A stretch of DNA of 64,000 nucleotides from Anaerolineaceae bacterium (GCA_030653365.1 JAURZL010000011.1:214842-278841), one strand, 5' to 3'; shown: positions 1 through 10,212, counted from the first letter of the stretch. Numbers and translations are program-made. Notes: a model not told the origin generated them from the letters alone.

Positions 1-18
1 AATCTAATGGGAGAAATT

Positions 19-504
19 ATGACCGAAAAAATAAGTATAGCCATTGCATCTGACCTTTCTGGTTTTCCTTTAAAACAGGCGATCGTTGATCACCTGATGC
101 AAAGAGGAGATATTGAACTGCTTGATTTTGGGATTGATTCCGTTGACCAACCCAAACCATATTTTGAGCAGGCTCCGAAAGTTTCTGAGGCAGTTCAAAC
201 TCAGCGTGTAGAAAAAGGGATATTGATCTGTGGAACAGGCCAGGGTATGGCAATTGTGGCCAATAAACATAAAGGAGTGTACGCCTGTGTGGTCGATGAT
301 ATCTTTTCTGGAGAGAGAGCGAAAATTGTAAATAATGCCAATGTCATCACGATGGGTGGTTGGATAACGGCTCCTTTTCTCGGTACCCAAATTGTGGATG
401 CCTGGTTAGGCATGGAATTCACACAAAAAATGGAATTCAAACGAGATTTTCTTGAAAATGCATTTCGCCAGGTAAAGGTTCTCGAAGAAAAAAAATTCAA
501 ATAA
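19..504 (+). CDS. RpiB/LacAB-family sugar-phosphate isomerase
   Basis: Small cytosolic isomerase of the ribose-5-phosphate isomerase B / galactose-6-phosphate isomerase family, interconverting aldose and ketose phosphates. The family signature CGTGQGMAIVANK lies at residues 71-83 and supplies the catalytic cysteine (C71); D12 of the N-terminal SDxxG motif is kept. The usual SDHAG is SDLSG here and the usual DYPDYA segment is altered, so the substrate may differ from ribose 5-phosphate. I start at the second ATG because GGGAGA lies just upstream of it; the first ATG at position 7 has no ribosome binding site inside the window. 161 residues is normal for the family. It precedes a GH31 glycosidase in the same direction, which suggests a sugar-catabolic operon entering from the left edge. 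Family assignment is firm, substrate unknown. Confidence 0.85.
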   Translation: MTEKISIAIASDLSGFPLKQAIVDHLMQRGDIELLDFGIDSVDQPKPYFEQAPKVSEAVQTQRVEKGILICGTGQGMAIVANKHKGVYACVVDDIFSGERAKIVNNANVITMGGWITAPFLGTQIVDAWLGMEFTQKMEFKRDFLENAFRQVKVLEEKKFK

Positions 505-581
505 CTCGAACTGGAAATTTTTCTTCATCTTAACAAACCGAAATGGATTAGCCAACAATTTACTTGAATTAGGAGTGAGAA

Positions 582-2783
582 ATGAAGGGTGAATATTTTA
601 ATCAAGAACCGATTCATGCACAAATTAGGTTTCAAAGAATTACATCTGTAAAGCCCAACTATCCAATCCCTGGTGGTATGCGTTTCTACAGTGAACGTGG
701 ACCAATGGATGTTTATTTTTATGCTCCTGGTGTTATTCGGTTTAATTTTCAGGTAAAAGAAGTTTTCGATTATGGATTGTTGGTTGGTTGTAAGAATGAT
801 GTGGACAGTGAGCTGATCCATTCGAATTCATCTCTGATTATTCGATCAGGAGATGTAACTGCCGAAATATTTTATTCGCCGTTCTCGATAAAAATTAAAA
901 ACGGAGATAAAAATCTTATTGAAAGTATTACTGATTTCGGAATGGAAGGAAAATCTCGCTTCCATCCCTTCTCTTACACTGAGGATAATTCCTGGCAGAT
1001 ATCTTTGGCCTTGAAAAGTGGTGAAGCAGTTTTTGGACTTGGGGAAAAATTTGGAAAACTCAATCATCGTGGTGAATTGATAACCAGTTGGAATTATGAT
1101 TCATTAGGGATAAATTCAGAGCGATGTTATAAAAATAATCCATTTGCCTGGTCTCCAGAAGGTTGGGGGCTATTGGTTCACACGCCTGGAAAAGTAATGC
1201 ATGCTGTTGGTTACGCACCCTGGTCACACCGAAGTTACATTCTTCGAGTGGAAGATGCAAATCTGGATTTCTTCTTTTTTGTTGGCGATTCCCCAAAAGA
1301 GATTCTTAATAAATATACCGATCTTACCGGCAAGTCACCAGAATTACCTTTGTGGAGTTATGGCCTTTGGATGGCAAGAGCCTATTACCAGACGGCGGAT
1401 GAGCTACTGAATGTAGTACGAAAAATGCGTGAAAAACAAATCCCATTAGATGTAATTTTATTAGATGGAAGAGCGTGGCACAAACTGGAAACTCGCTTTG
1501 ATTTTTCCTGGGATCCAGATCGATATCCCGATCCAAAGGCTTTTATGAAACAACTGGCTGACCTTGAAGTTCGTTTATGTTTATGGGAATACCCTTACAT
1601 ATCAACATATAATCCATTATTCAGTGAATTGGCCAGTCTAGGATATTTATTAAAGAATAAAAATGGTTCACCTTATATCCATTATTGGACACCACCGCCT
1701 TATGAAACTTTGTTACCTCAATTGTCCCCTAGTGGGATTATCGATTTTACCAACCCCAAGGCATATGAATGGTATCGCGATCAACATAAAGACCTTTTTG
1801 AATTAGGTGTTGCATTAATGAAAACGGATTTTGGGGAGTCTGTCCCGGATGAGGTTGTTGCTCATAATGGTGATAGTGGAGAACGCCTCCATAATGTTTA
1901 CACATTACTTTATAACCAATGTGTCTATGAAGCCACCAGGCTTTATGGTCATGGAAAGCCTATGGTTTGGGGGCGATCAGCTTGGACAGGTAGCCAACGC
2001 TATCCAATGGGCTGGGGCGGCGATCCCCAATCCGATTGGGAAGGTCTTGCAGCCAGTATTCGCGGAGTTCAATCCTGGGGAATGAGTGGCGGCGCTTACT
2101 CTGCACATGATATTGGTGGCTGGTATGGAACACTCACGGATCCTGAATTGTTTGTGCGATGGGCACAGGCAGGCGTTATGTGTTCCCATACTCGTTTTCA
2201 TGGCGTTGGTGAACGTGAACCCTGGATATTTGGTCCAGAAGTAGAAGCAATCATCACTCAATGGATACGTTTTCGCTATCGTCTCATTCCTTATGTGCGC
2301 TGGTGTGAGAGAGAAGCTATTCAAAATGGTATTCCTGTCATGCGTTCTATGGTGTTGGCTTTTCCTGAGGATAAAGCAGCATGGGGATTTGAAGAACAAT
2401 ATATGCTTGGCAATTCCTTGCTGGTTGCGCCTATCATCCAACCAGCTGGCAATGTGGATGTATATCTTCCGAAAGGCGATTGGTTTCATGTATGGAGTGG
2501 AGTCTGTTACAAAGGTGGGCAGGTTGTTTCTTTTAAGGATGTTTCAATCAATGAAATTCCTGTGTTTGGCAGGGTAGGAACTTGTTTGCCTTTGGGACCT
2601 GTTGTACAACACACCGGTCAATTAAAGGAAATTGAAGACATAGAAGAACTGTGGGTTTTTGGCGAACCTCAACCGGAATTGTGCCGTAATTTTGCTGATC
2701 TTAAATGGGAAACCGTAGATGGAAAAATCAAATTTATTCCTTCGCAAGGGGTAAAAGTCAAGCTATTTGAATCAGAAAAATAA
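582..2783 (+). CDS. GH31 alpha-xylosidase-like glycoside hydrolase
   Basis: Retaining alpha-glycosidase of family GH31, closest by motif to YicI-type alpha-xylosidases, removing alpha-linked xylose or glucose from oligosaccharides. The nucleophile is D416 in KTDFGE and the acid/base is D481 in WGGDPQSDW, followed by the family SAHDIGGW segment; this D/D spacing matches YicI. The N-terminal beta-sandwich with FGLGEKFGKLNHRG precedes the barrel. No signal peptide is seen, so it should act in the cytoplasm on imported oligosaccharides. A GGAG site precedes the ATG. It lies 77 bp after the isomerase and 115 bp before an AOR, all on the plus strand. At 733 residues it is full length. Family is sure; xylosidase rather than glucosidase specificity is inferred from the KTDFGE form of the nucleophile motif. 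Confidence 0.92.
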   Translation: MKGEYFNQEPIHAQIRFQRITSVKPNYPIPGGMRFYSERGPMDVYFYAPGVIRFNFQVKEVFDYGLLVGCKNDVDSELIHSNSSLIIRSGDVTAEIFYSPFSIKIKNGDKNLIESITDFGMEGKSRFHPFSYTEDNSWQISLALKSGEAVFGLGEKFGKLNHRGELITSWNYDSLGINSERCYKNNPFAWSPEGWGLLVHTPGKVMHAVGYAPWSHRSYILRVEDANLDFFFFVGDSPKEILNKYTDLTGKSPELPLWSYGLWMARAYYQTADELLNVVRKMREKQIPLDVILLDGRAWHKLETRFDFSWDPDRYPDPKAFMKQLADLEVRLCLWEYPYISTYNPLFSELASLGYLLKNKNGSPYIHYWTPPPYETLLPQLSPSGIIDFTNPKAYEWYRDQHKDLFELGVALMKTDFGESVPDEVVAHNGDSGERLHNVYTLLYNQCVYEATRLYGHGKPMVWGRSAWTGSQRYPMGWGGDPQSDWEGLAASIRGVQSWGMSGGAYSAHDIGGWYGTLTDPELFVRWAQAGVMCSHTRFHGVGEREPWIFGPEVEAIITQWIRFRYRLIPYVRWCEREAIQNGIPVMRSMVLAFPEDKAAWGFEEQYMLGNSLLVAPIIQPAGNVDVYLPKGDWFHVWSGVCYKGGQVVSFKDVSINEIPVFGRVGTCLPLGPVVQHTGQLKEIEDIEELWVFGEPQPELCRNFADLKWETVDGKIKFIPSQGVKVKLFESEK

Positions 2784-2898
2784 GGATGAGGTGATTTACT
2801 TCAATCAGTAAGGTGAATTTTTGGTAAGAAACAGAATTAAATTGGAGCAAGACGTTCTTAAAAAAGAAAAATGATTTGAGTGGACGGAAAGGAAGATA

Positions 2899-4743
2899 AT
2901 GGTAATTTCAGGCAAATATCTGCGTGTTAATCTCTCAAAGAGAGAAGTGAAAACAGAGTATATTCGTGAAGAAGATGCACGTCGTTATTTTCTTGGCAGT
3001 GGTTATGCAGCTATGCTTTATGCCAAAGAAATAGATCCAACGGTTGGAGCATTGGACGAGGAAAATTCGCTGTATATTTTTAATGGATTAACAACCGGAT
3101 CGATTTTCTCAACTGCATGTCGGATTAGTTTTTGTGGTAGGAGCCCGCTAACCGGAATTTGGAATGAATCCAATCTGGGTGGTCATTTTGGCGCAGAATT
3201 GAGAAAAGCAGGTGTAGATGGACTGGTTATCAACGGAAAAGCAGATCAACCTGTTTATCTTTTTGTACATGATGGAGAAGTGGAAATTCGTTCTGCCAAA
3301 CACCTATGGGGGCTGGACACTTTCGACACGTATGATCAATTGATCAATGAAACACATCAAAAAGCGAGAGCAGCTGTGATTGGACCAGCTGGTGAGAATT
3401 TGGTCGCGTTTGCAGCAGTGCTTCAAGGTGGTCGCACGCATAGTCGCGCTGCGGGCAGAGGTGGCATGGGTGCGGTTTTGGGTAGTAAACTGGTTAAAGG
3501 TATTGTTGCTTATGGCAAGGAAAAGGTAGAACCAGCGGATCCAAAACTATTCCATGTTTTAGTAAAACAACAAAATCCTGTTATTCAAAGTAAAACAGTT
3601 GGTTTATCAAAATTTGGCACAGCAGGTGGCGTTCCAGCTGCAGAAGCAATTGGTGATTTACCGATTCATAATTATCTGGTTGGAAATTGGCCAGAAGGTG
3701 CGGATAAAATAAGTGGTCAAAGTCTGGCAGAACAACATACGGTAAAACAAACATTTTGTTTTGCCTGCCCAATTGGTTGTGGTAAAAGAGTCGATGCGGT
3801 ATTGAAGGATGGTACTACGATTCAAGGAGAAGGTCCTGAGTATGAAACGTTAGCAGGGCTGGGCGCGATGCTGGAGATTGACGATCTGGACACGATGTTA
3901 AAAGCAAATGACTTTTGCAATCGGATGGGCATCGACACAATCAGTGCTTCAGCAACCGCTGCTTTTGCTTTTGAAGCTTATGAAAATGGCCTGATTCAAA
4001 AAGAAGATTGTGAACAGCAATCTTTAGAATGGGGTAACCCGGATTCGTTGATGGTTTGTTTAAGATTGATGGTTGAGCGTCGTGGGGTTGGAGAGATCCT
4101 TTCATCAGGATCAAGGGCTGCAGCCGATCATTTTCAAAATCAATCTGAGGAGTATGCAATTCATGTAAAAGGTCTGGAATTGGCTTATCATGATCCACGA
4201 GCTACGTTTTCCATGGCAGCTAATTATGCAACTGCCAACCGCGGTGGTTGTCACCTGGAAGGTATGTCTCAATGGAGTATATTTGGATTAGATGCTTCCT
4301 CTTGGTCACCTAAGAAAGTCGATCGCTTCTCCAGTGAAGACGCTGCTCAAGAAGCAGTGGCCTTCCAAAATTATTTTTCCACCTACAACCCACTGGGTAT
4401 TTGCAAATTTATAGGAAAGTCCAGCCCGAGCCCACAATTACTGAGCGATTTAATCAACGCAGCCACAGGCTGGGATATTACGGATGAAGAATTATTGGAA
4501 ACTGGTGAACGAATTTTTAACTTGAAACGGATCATCAACAATCACCTGGGAATTTCCCGCAAAGACGACGATCTCCCTCTGCGACTTAAAACTTTTGCTC
4601 GTCCATCTGGTGGGTCAAAAGGTAAATTGCCCAATATGGATATTATCCTGAGGGATTATTACACTTTGAGAGGGTGGACTGAACAGGGTCAGCCCAATCA
4701 GGAGACAATAACACGCTTAGAACTTACCTCATTTGTAAAGTGA
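2899..4743 (+). CDS. Tungsten-type aldehyde:ferredoxin oxidoreductase (AOR family), copy 1
   Basis: Member of the AOR family, which oxidises aldehydes to carboxylic acids, or runs in reverse, using a bis-pterin tungsten cofactor and one 4Fe-4S cluster with ferredoxin as partner. The cluster ligands are visible as C287, C290 and C294 (CxxCxxxC) with the distal C502 in GICKF. Other family blocks are the N-terminal GSGYAAMLYAKE region, GPAGENLV near residue 160, the GRGGMGAVLGSK pterin-binding segment, and DDDLPLRL near the C-terminus. 614 residues is typical. It follows the GH31 gene and precedes a TauE/SafE permease. The substrate cannot be read from sequence; the context suggests an aldehyde arising from sugar breakdown, possibly oxidation of a freed aldose. 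A second, divergent AOR lies at 47890-49791. Confidence 0.93.
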   Translation: MVISGKYLRVNLSKREVKTEYIREEDARRYFLGSGYAAMLYAKEIDPTVGALDEENSLYIFNGLTTGSIFSTACRISFCGRSPLTGIWNESNLGGHFGAELRKAGVDGLVINGKADQPVYLFVHDGEVEIRSAKHLWGLDTFDTYDQLINETHQKARAAVIGPAGENLVAFAAVLQGGRTHSRAAGRGGMGAVLGSKLVKGIVAYGKEKVEPADPKLFHVLVKQQNPVIQSKTVGLSKFGTAGGVPAAEAIGDLPIHNYLVGNWPEGADKISGQSLAEQHTVKQTFCFACPIGCGKRVDAVLKDGTTIQGEGPEYETLAGLGAMLEIDDLDTMLKANDFCNRMGIDTISASATAAFAFEAYENGLIQKEDCEQQSLEWGNPDSLMVCLRLMVERRGVGEILSSGSRAAADHFQNQSEEYAIHVKGLELAYHDPRATFSMAANYATANRGGCHLEGMSQWSIFGLDASSWSPKKVDRFSSEDAAQEAVAFQNYFSTYNPLGICKFIGKSSPSPQLLSDLINAATGWDITDEELLETGERIFNLKRIINNHLGISRKDDDLPLRLKTFARPSGGSKGKLPNMDIILRDYYTLRGWTEQGQPNQETITRLELTSFVK

Positions 4744-4800
4744 ATTGGTCAAAAATTTCTTGTGATAAAACTTTCTACGTAATTGTTTTCAAAGGAAAAA

Positions 4801-5544
4801 ATGGAAATAATTAGTGATAATAGTATATTACCCATATTGATTGGACTTATTCTTTTTTTTGCTACGATGGTTCGTTCCGTTTTTGGATTTGGGGGTGGGT
4901 TAATTGCAATGCCCTTGTTAACTTTAGTAATTGGTGTTCAAACAGCTGCTCCTATCGCTGCTGCTTTAAATACATTCAATGCTTTGTTTATTTTGCTATT
5001 TAGTTGGCGGAAAGTGGACATCAGCATTGCCTGGCGATTAGTTCTGGCATCCTTGTTTGGGATTCCCTTAGGGCTTTTATTACTCACCAAGGTGTATGAA
5101 GCGTTGGTTACCGGCATCCTGGCGGTCGTTATCATCATTTTTTCTGTGTACAATTTAATCAAACCACAGGTGAAAGCCAGGGTGAACAAACACACCGCTT
5201 ATATATTTGGTTTTTTTGCGGGGATATTGGGGGCAGCGTACAACGCGAATGGACCTCCTGCAGTAATTTTTGGAACGCTTCGAAAATGGCCAGCTGACTC
5301 ATTTCGTGCTACGCTGCAAGCATATTTCTTTCCTGTAGGGATCATTATCCTTCTTGGTCAAGGAGCCACTGGCTTGATCACTGAGGAGGTGATTCGATAT
5401 TTTTGGATATTGGTTCCCATGTTTTTCATAGGCTTATTTGTGGGCGATAAGATCAATCGCTCGATGACAGTATCTTCTTTCGAGCGAGGTGTCCATCTTT
5501 TCTTAATTGCAACTGCTATTGTGATGCTTATAAAAATATTTTAA
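4801..5544 (+). CDS. TauE/SafE family sulfite/organic-anion permease
   Basis: Integral membrane protein of 247 residues with about seven to eight hydrophobic segments, in the TauE/SafE (DUF81) family that exports sulfite, sulfoacetate or other small organic anions. The first family repeat shows GFGGGLIAMPLL and APIAAALNTFNALFI; the second shows the GILGAAYNANGPPAVIFG block. The reading frame can begin at a TTG at 4783, but I choose the ATG at 4801 because AAAGGA sits at the right distance before it. It lies 57 bp after the AOR gene in the same direction and might export the acid made by that enzyme; this is only an inference from adjacency. It ends facing the next gene, which is on the opposite strand. 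Confidence 0.85.
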   Translation: MEIISDNSILPILIGLILFFATMVRSVFGFGGGLIAMPLLTLVIGVQTAAPIAAALNTFNALFILLFSWRKVDISIAWRLVLASLFGIPLGLLLLTKVYEALVTGILAVVIIIFSVYNLIKPQVKARVNKHTAYIFGFFAGILGAAYNANGPPAVIFGTLRKWPADSFRATLQAYFFPVGIIILLGQGATGLITEEVIRYFWILVPMFFIGLFVGDKINRSMTVSSFERGVHLFLIATAIVMLIKIF

Positions 5545-5638
5545 GCAGATGAGAGTTGATCGATTATTCTCTATTTGAATTGCACCTGTGAAAGGTAAAT
5601 TTCAAGGTTGCGATCCTCAAACCCATGAATTTTGTGTT

Positions 5639-8020
5639 TTAATTCCGAACCTTTGCTGACATTCCTTCCGGGCAGGAAATATTTAAAAGGCGTGATTCTC
5701 CGGATGGGAGAATAATCTCAAAATTTTTATATGGTGGTTGATATCCATTATGACCGTATTGGATATCCAGATCAATTTTTATTGGCGATGAGGTTAGTTT
5801 CAGGTAAATTTCCGTAAATTCACCCTCTTTATATTTCATACTGACTCCATCATCCTCTACCAATAATGTAGTTCGTTTACTTTCACCTGAATCTGGGAAT
5901 ATATATAAAAGACGAATATCATCGGGCTTTTCACCAACAAAGCGCATATCCTGCATTTGTGGTATGACGGATCCAGCAATAACCATTAGAGGAATGTGTT
6001 CCAGTGGCGCAGGAAGCCGAACGGTTTGTCCTCCTTCATAAATACATCCCGTGCGGAAATCCACCCAATTTTGACCTTTTGGTAAATAAATCTGTCGGGT
6101 GCGCTGTTGAGGTTCCAATGCGGAGGCAACCAATAAATTTGGACCGACCATAAAATCGAAGGACTCTTGATGGCAATTTTCATCGTCAGGAAATTGGTAA
6201 ACTAATGGACGAATAATGGGGATTCCATTTCGGTAGGCTTCAAAAAACTGAGTGTAAAGGTAAGGTATGAGCCGATACCTGAATTGAATGGTCTCACGAA
6301 TAATAGGTAGAATTTCTGCATGCATCCAGGGGGTATTAGCAGTGCCATCAGTGTTCCACGAATGAATGGTAAATCGAGGGTGAAAGATTCCATTCTGTAC
6401 CCAACGGACAAATAACTCAGCAGATGGCCGGGGACCAGTAAAACCACCAATATCATGTCCGGTATTCGGGAAGCCAGAAAGACTCAGGCCCAGCCCCATA
6501 GGAATATTGTAACGTAACGTATTCCAGGACGTCTCATTGTCACCGGACCAGGTTTGGGCATATCTTTGTGTTCCCGGTGATGCGCTTCTAGAGAGTAGAA
6601 ATGGTCGTTTCTCAGGCGCATTAGCACATTGTGCTTTGAGTGAGCTTCTCACCATTAAGTATGGTTGTAATGGCCGAATATGTTTAATTTTGATTTCTTC
6701 TCCAAAACCAAAACATTTCGCATCGTCATCCCAAATAGGGTACTCATTGTTATCGTTCCAGGTAGCGTCAATCCCATAATCCAATAACCATTTTTGCACA
6801 TTGGAGCTCCACCAATTGAAAGTGGTTGGATTTGTAAAATCGAGATGGGAACCATAACCATCCCAGAAGTAATCCAAACGAGGCTTTTCACTTTCGGAGT
6901 CTTTTATAAATCCACCAAATCCGGTTACTTCATCAAATAGGGGATGACTCTTCAGCAGGCAGGGTTTGATGTTTGCAGTTAAATGAACACCAGCCTGATG
7001 AAAATCATCAACCATTTTGTGAGGATCTGGAATCTTTTCAAAATTCCAGTTGAATACGTATCGTTTACCATCTGCTCCTGAACCATAACCTGAGGAGAGG
7101 TGAAACATATCGCATGGAATTTGGTGTTTTTCGCAATCGGTGATGAATTCGTTTAATGCTTCCTGTGCATTCTCTGCGTCGGTATACAGCATACTGGAAG
7201 CTAAATAACCCAATGACCATCGGGGAGGTAAAGCTGGATGTCCTATCAGTTTGGAAAATTTATGAACCACATCAGAAATTTGAGGACCAAAGATTAAGTA
7301 ATAATCAAGGTCTCCTGTTTCTGCCTGGTAGTAGCGGTAGGGTCCATAATAATTATCTCGCTCCTGACCCAAATCAAATATGGACGTACTGAGATTGTCA
7401 TAGAATAATCCATATGCGAGATTCAAACCTGGAACATAGGTAATATAAAAGGGAATATGTTTATATAAGGGATCCCCAATCTCGGCGTCATAACCCAGAG
7501 CATCCAGATTAAGCATTCTTATTCTGCGGCCGTATTTATCCAGTGGACCGGATCTTTCTCCAAATCCGTAATAATGTTCATCTGGACGTCTTTCTAAATA
7601 ATGAGAGACAGTCTCACCATTTTGATCGTACGAATATGCCCGCCTCCTCAGGTCTGAAGCAAAGATTTTTCTCTCTGGATAAGTACACCAGGTAAGACTC
7701 CCATCTTCTGTGTCAATTTCCACCTGCATTATCGCTGTGGATACCAGAACTTTGTCATTAATTTTGGAAATTTTGTTAGCAGGCAATTGAAAAGAACTTA
7801 AATCTCCCCTTGAACGACCTTCCAATGGCACATCACCATCTTGATCAGCAATTGACCATGTGCGCTTTAAGCGAGGATATCCATCAGGAAAATGCTGCAC
7901 ACGGATGATATCTTCTTCAAGAACCGTAATTTGAAAGGTTTCCTGATGATTTCCTTTAAATTTCAGTCCCTGCAATGATGTTTCCTGGATGTTTAGAGGG
8001 CTAGGTTGAATAATTCGCAT
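5639..8020 (-). CDS. GH31 alpha-glucosidase-like glycoside hydrolase
   Basis: Second GH31 enzyme, 793 residues, of the alpha-glucosidase type. The nucleophile is D423 in TWNDNNEYP, a variant of the usual WxDMNEP motif, and the acid/base is D494 in WSGDNETSW, followed by NTGHDIGGF. An N-terminal galactose-mutarotase-like beta-sandwich and C-terminal beta domains flank the barrel. There is no signal peptide, so it should hydrolyse imported oligosaccharides in the cytoplasm. It is the last gene of a minus-strand unit running lacI, binding protein, permease, permease, GH31, which ties it to the substrate of that importer. Only a weak ribosome binding site precedes the ATG. It is divergent in sequence from the GH31 at 582-2783, so the two probably cut different linkages. 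Confidence 0.92.
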   Translation of the reverse strand: MRIIQPSPLNIQETSLQGLKFKGNHQETFQITVLEEDIIRVQHFPDGYPRLKRTWSIADQDGDVPLEGRSRGDLSSFQLPANKISKINDKVLVSTAIMQVEIDTEDGSLTWCTYPERKIFASDLRRRAYSYDQNGETVSHYLERRPDEHYYGFGERSGPLDKYGRRIRMLNLDALGYDAEIGDPLYKHIPFYITYVPGLNLAYGLFYDNLSTSIFDLGQERDNYYGPYRYYQAETGDLDYYLIFGPQISDVVHKFSKLIGHPALPPRWSLGYLASSMLYTDAENAQEALNEFITDCEKHQIPCDMFHLSSGYGSGADGKRYVFNWNFEKIPDPHKMVDDFHQAGVHLTANIKPCLLKSHPLFDEVTGFGGFIKDSESEKPRLDYFWDGYGSHLDFTNPTTFNWWSSNVQKWLLDYGIDATWNDNNEYPIWDDDAKCFGFGEEIKIKHIRPLQPYLMVRSSLKAQCANAPEKRPFLLSRSASPGTQRYAQTWSGDNETSWNTLRYNIPMGLGLSLSGFPNTGHDIGGFTGPRPSAELFVRWVQNGIFHPRFTIHSWNTDGTANTPWMHAEILPIIRETIQFRYRLIPYLYTQFFEAYRNGIPIIRPLVYQFPDDENCHQESFDFMVGPNLLVASALEPQQRTRQIYLPKGQNWVDFRTGCIYEGGQTVRLPAPLEHIPLMVIAGSVIPQMQDMRFVGEKPDDIRLLYIFPDSGESKRTTLLVEDDGVSMKYKEGEFTEIYLKLTSSPIKIDLDIQYGHNGYQPPYKNFEIILPSGESRLLNISCPEGMSAKVRN

Positions 8021-8087
8021 AATTTATAACAACTTTTCCATGGATTTTATAATCATCATCGATCAAAAATAATTCACATGGAAAAGA

Positions 8088-9140
8088 TTAACCTTTCATG
8101 CCTGTTGAGGAAATTCCTGTGGTGATGTATTTTTGAAGGAAAGCAAATACCAGTGTGATAGGCAACAAAGTCATAACTGTCATGGCCAGAATATAATTCC
8201 ACTTTACATTTAATTCGCCCTGGAAGGAATTTAAACCCACCTGTAAAGTGAATAATTCATTTTGGCTCAGTACAATCAGTGGCCACAGAAAATCATTCCA
8301 GCGCCACATCACCGAAAATATGGTTAATACAGCCAATGCCGGAGCTGCCAGTGGCAGCATTACCTGCCAATAGATGCGCCATTCGGATGCGCCATCAATT
8401 CTTGCGGCTGCAATCAACTCATCAGGAATGGTTAACATGTATTGGCGTAACAAGAACACCCCAGTAGGTGTGGCAGCACCGGGAATAATCACGCCCCAAA
8501 GGTTGTTATTCATGTTCAATTCAGTAATGACTAAGAAGACCGGAACAAGGATAACAGAAATGGGGATGAGCAGGGTGCTGATGATGATTACATAAACCAG
8601 GTTACGACCTTTGAACTCATATTTACTCAATGCAAAAGCCGCCATACTATTGATAATCAATGTGATAATCGTAGCTAATGCAGTCACGATCACACTATTG
8701 TTGAGATATTTTAAGAAATTGAAACTCTTAAGAGAGTCTGAATAATTTGACCATTCTAAGCTTAGACTTTTCGCAGGTGTCCGATCATTAATATTGACTT
8801 TAATAATTTCACCTGGATTTACCGGATCAATCAATTGAGACTCAATCCCAATGCGGCGAACTTGAGCTAACCTTGCCTGGGAACCGTCCGGAAGGTTGAC
8901 ATCAAATAAAGGTAATGGTTCGTCGTATCCTTCCACCATCACAGAATCTTGCCCATAAGGCAGAAGCGAAGGTGGAAATTCCACCAAAGCTGCTGGTGTC
9001 TTTAGTGATGATAAGACCAGCCATAGAACCGGTCCGAACATGAGAAAAATACCAAAGATTAGATATAAATACGATAGAAAATCGGAGATTGAGAATCTCC
9101 TGGGGTTACGTGTACGAGTGAGGAAGCGTTTGATATCCAT
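8088..9140 (-). CDS. Sugar ABC transporter permease, MalG type
   Basis: Inner-membrane permease of a carbohydrate uptake ABC transporter (CUT1 family). The EAA loop that docks the ATPase reads AAARIDGASEWRIYWQVMLP in the C-terminal half, and the protein ends in the MalG-like KYITTGISSTGMKG tail. Six membrane segments are expected. At 350 residues it is longer than the usual 270-300: between the first and second membrane segments lies an outside loop of about 90 residues (roughly 50-140) rich in polar residues. It lies 16 bp downstream of the partner permease. No ATPase gene occurs in the cluster, so a shared MsmK-type ATPase elsewhere is presumably used, as is common for this family. Confidence 0.92.
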   Translation of the reverse strand: MDIKRFLTRTRNPRRFSISDFLSYLYLIFGIFLMFGPVLWLVLSSLKTPAALVEFPPSLLPYGQDSVMVEGYDEPLPLFDVNLPDGSQARLAQVRRIGIESQLIDPVNPGEIIKVNINDRTPAKSLSLEWSNYSDSLKSFNFLKYLNNSVIVTALATIITLIINSMAAFALSKYEFKGRNLVYVIIISTLLIPISVILVPVFLVITELNMNNNLWGVIIPGAATPTGVFLLRQYMLTIPDELIAAARIDGASEWRIYWQVMLPLAAPALAVLTIFSVMWRWNDFLWPLIVLSQNELFTLQVGLNSFQGELNVKWNYILAMTVMTLLPITLVFAFLQKYITTGISSTGMKG

Positions 9141-9156
9141 CAGGTTTACCTTTCTA

Positions 9157-10185
9157 TCACACTGCGTCGGATTTACGGGACAGGTACAGTTGAAGGAGGG
9201 TGAAGACCATTAATACAGCTGCCATAATCACCGATGCAGCTGCTGCCAGACCGAAAATGTGGATCTGGTCTGAGAATCCTTTATTGTAAATGTATTGCAC
9301 CATGTAAAGGGTCGCTGATCCAGGTCCACCACCTGTGAGAACATAAACCTGGTCGAAGACCTGTACAGCTCGAATCAAGGAGAGAACCAAAACAACTAAC
9401 ATGGTTGGCATCAACAACGGCAAAGTGATATGTTGAAAACTTTGCCATTCATTGGTACCGTCCATGGAACCCGCTTCATAAAGGTCAGGTGGAATAGATT
9501 GCAATCCTGCCAGTAAGATCAATGTAAAAAAGCCCATGTTGGCCCATATGCTGATGAAAATTACCCAGAAAGTAGCCCAATCAGAATTTAAGAGAAAATT
9601 TATCCGTTCACCACCCATACCAATGATCAAAGCGTTCAGAAGACCATCTCGTTGTAAAATCCATTTCCAGATAAGTGCAACGACAACTGGAGAAAGTAAT
9701 ACAGGATAAAAATAAACACTGCGGAAAAAACCTCGAGCGACGATTTTGCGATTGAGGATCAATGCTGTAATTAATGAAAATAAAACAATACCGACAACCT
9801 GAAAGATAACAAATTTTATTGTGTTGTAAACCGCTCGCCAGAAAAGATCCTCAGTACAGGTATTTGGGTCTAAGAAATTATCACAGGTAAAGAGAACACG
9901 GAAGTTATCTAAACCCACAAATGGACGATCTTGAGGAAATAAATTTGTACCACCAGTAAAGGAGTAATAAATGTTTACGAGCATGGGGAACAATACAAAA
10001 ATTCCAAAAATTACCATGTTTGGCAACAAAAACACATATGCCATGCGTTTCATGCCGATTTTTCTTTGAATCGGATCCATTATCCAATCGAGAGCATTAA
10101 TTACAAGGCTCAACAAAGCATTCATCATATTCCCAAAGAAATCTTTGATGGTCTTTGAAACATTATTTTTTTGTTTTTGCTCCAT
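9157..10185 (-). CDS. Sugar ABC transporter permease, MalF type
   Basis: Inner-membrane permease that pairs with the MalG-type protein just downstream. Six hydrophobic segments are visible, beginning with YVFLLPNMVIFGIFVLFP near residue 55. The EAA loop is LYEAGSMDGTNEWQSFQHIT, followed by LPLLMPTMLV. The N-terminal 45 residues are a polar and partly hydrophobic extension before the first family segment. 342 residues is slightly long for the family. It is separated from the upstream binding-protein gene by a strong hairpin at 10213-10239, which would let the binding protein be made in excess over the permeases. Confidence 0.92.
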   Translation of the reverse strand: MEQKQKNNVSKTIKDFFGNMMNALLSLVINALDWIMDPIQRKIGMKRMAYVFLLPNMVIFGIFVLFPMLVNIYYSFTGGTNLFPQDRPFVGLDNFRVLFTCDNFLDPNTCTEDLFWRAVYNTIKFVIFQVVGIVLFSLITALILNRKIVARGFFRSVYFYPVLLSPVVVALIWKWILQRDGLLNALIIGMGGERINFLLNSDWATFWVIFISIWANMGFFTLILLAGLQSIPPDLYEAGSMDGTNEWQSFQHITLPLLMPTMLVVLVLSLIRAVQVFDQVYVLTGGGPGSATLYMVQYIYNKGFSDQIHIFGLAAAASVIMAAVLMVFTLLQLYLSRKSDAV

Positions 10186-10212
10186 CTATGTCTCCGATCA
10201 TCCAAAAATCAT

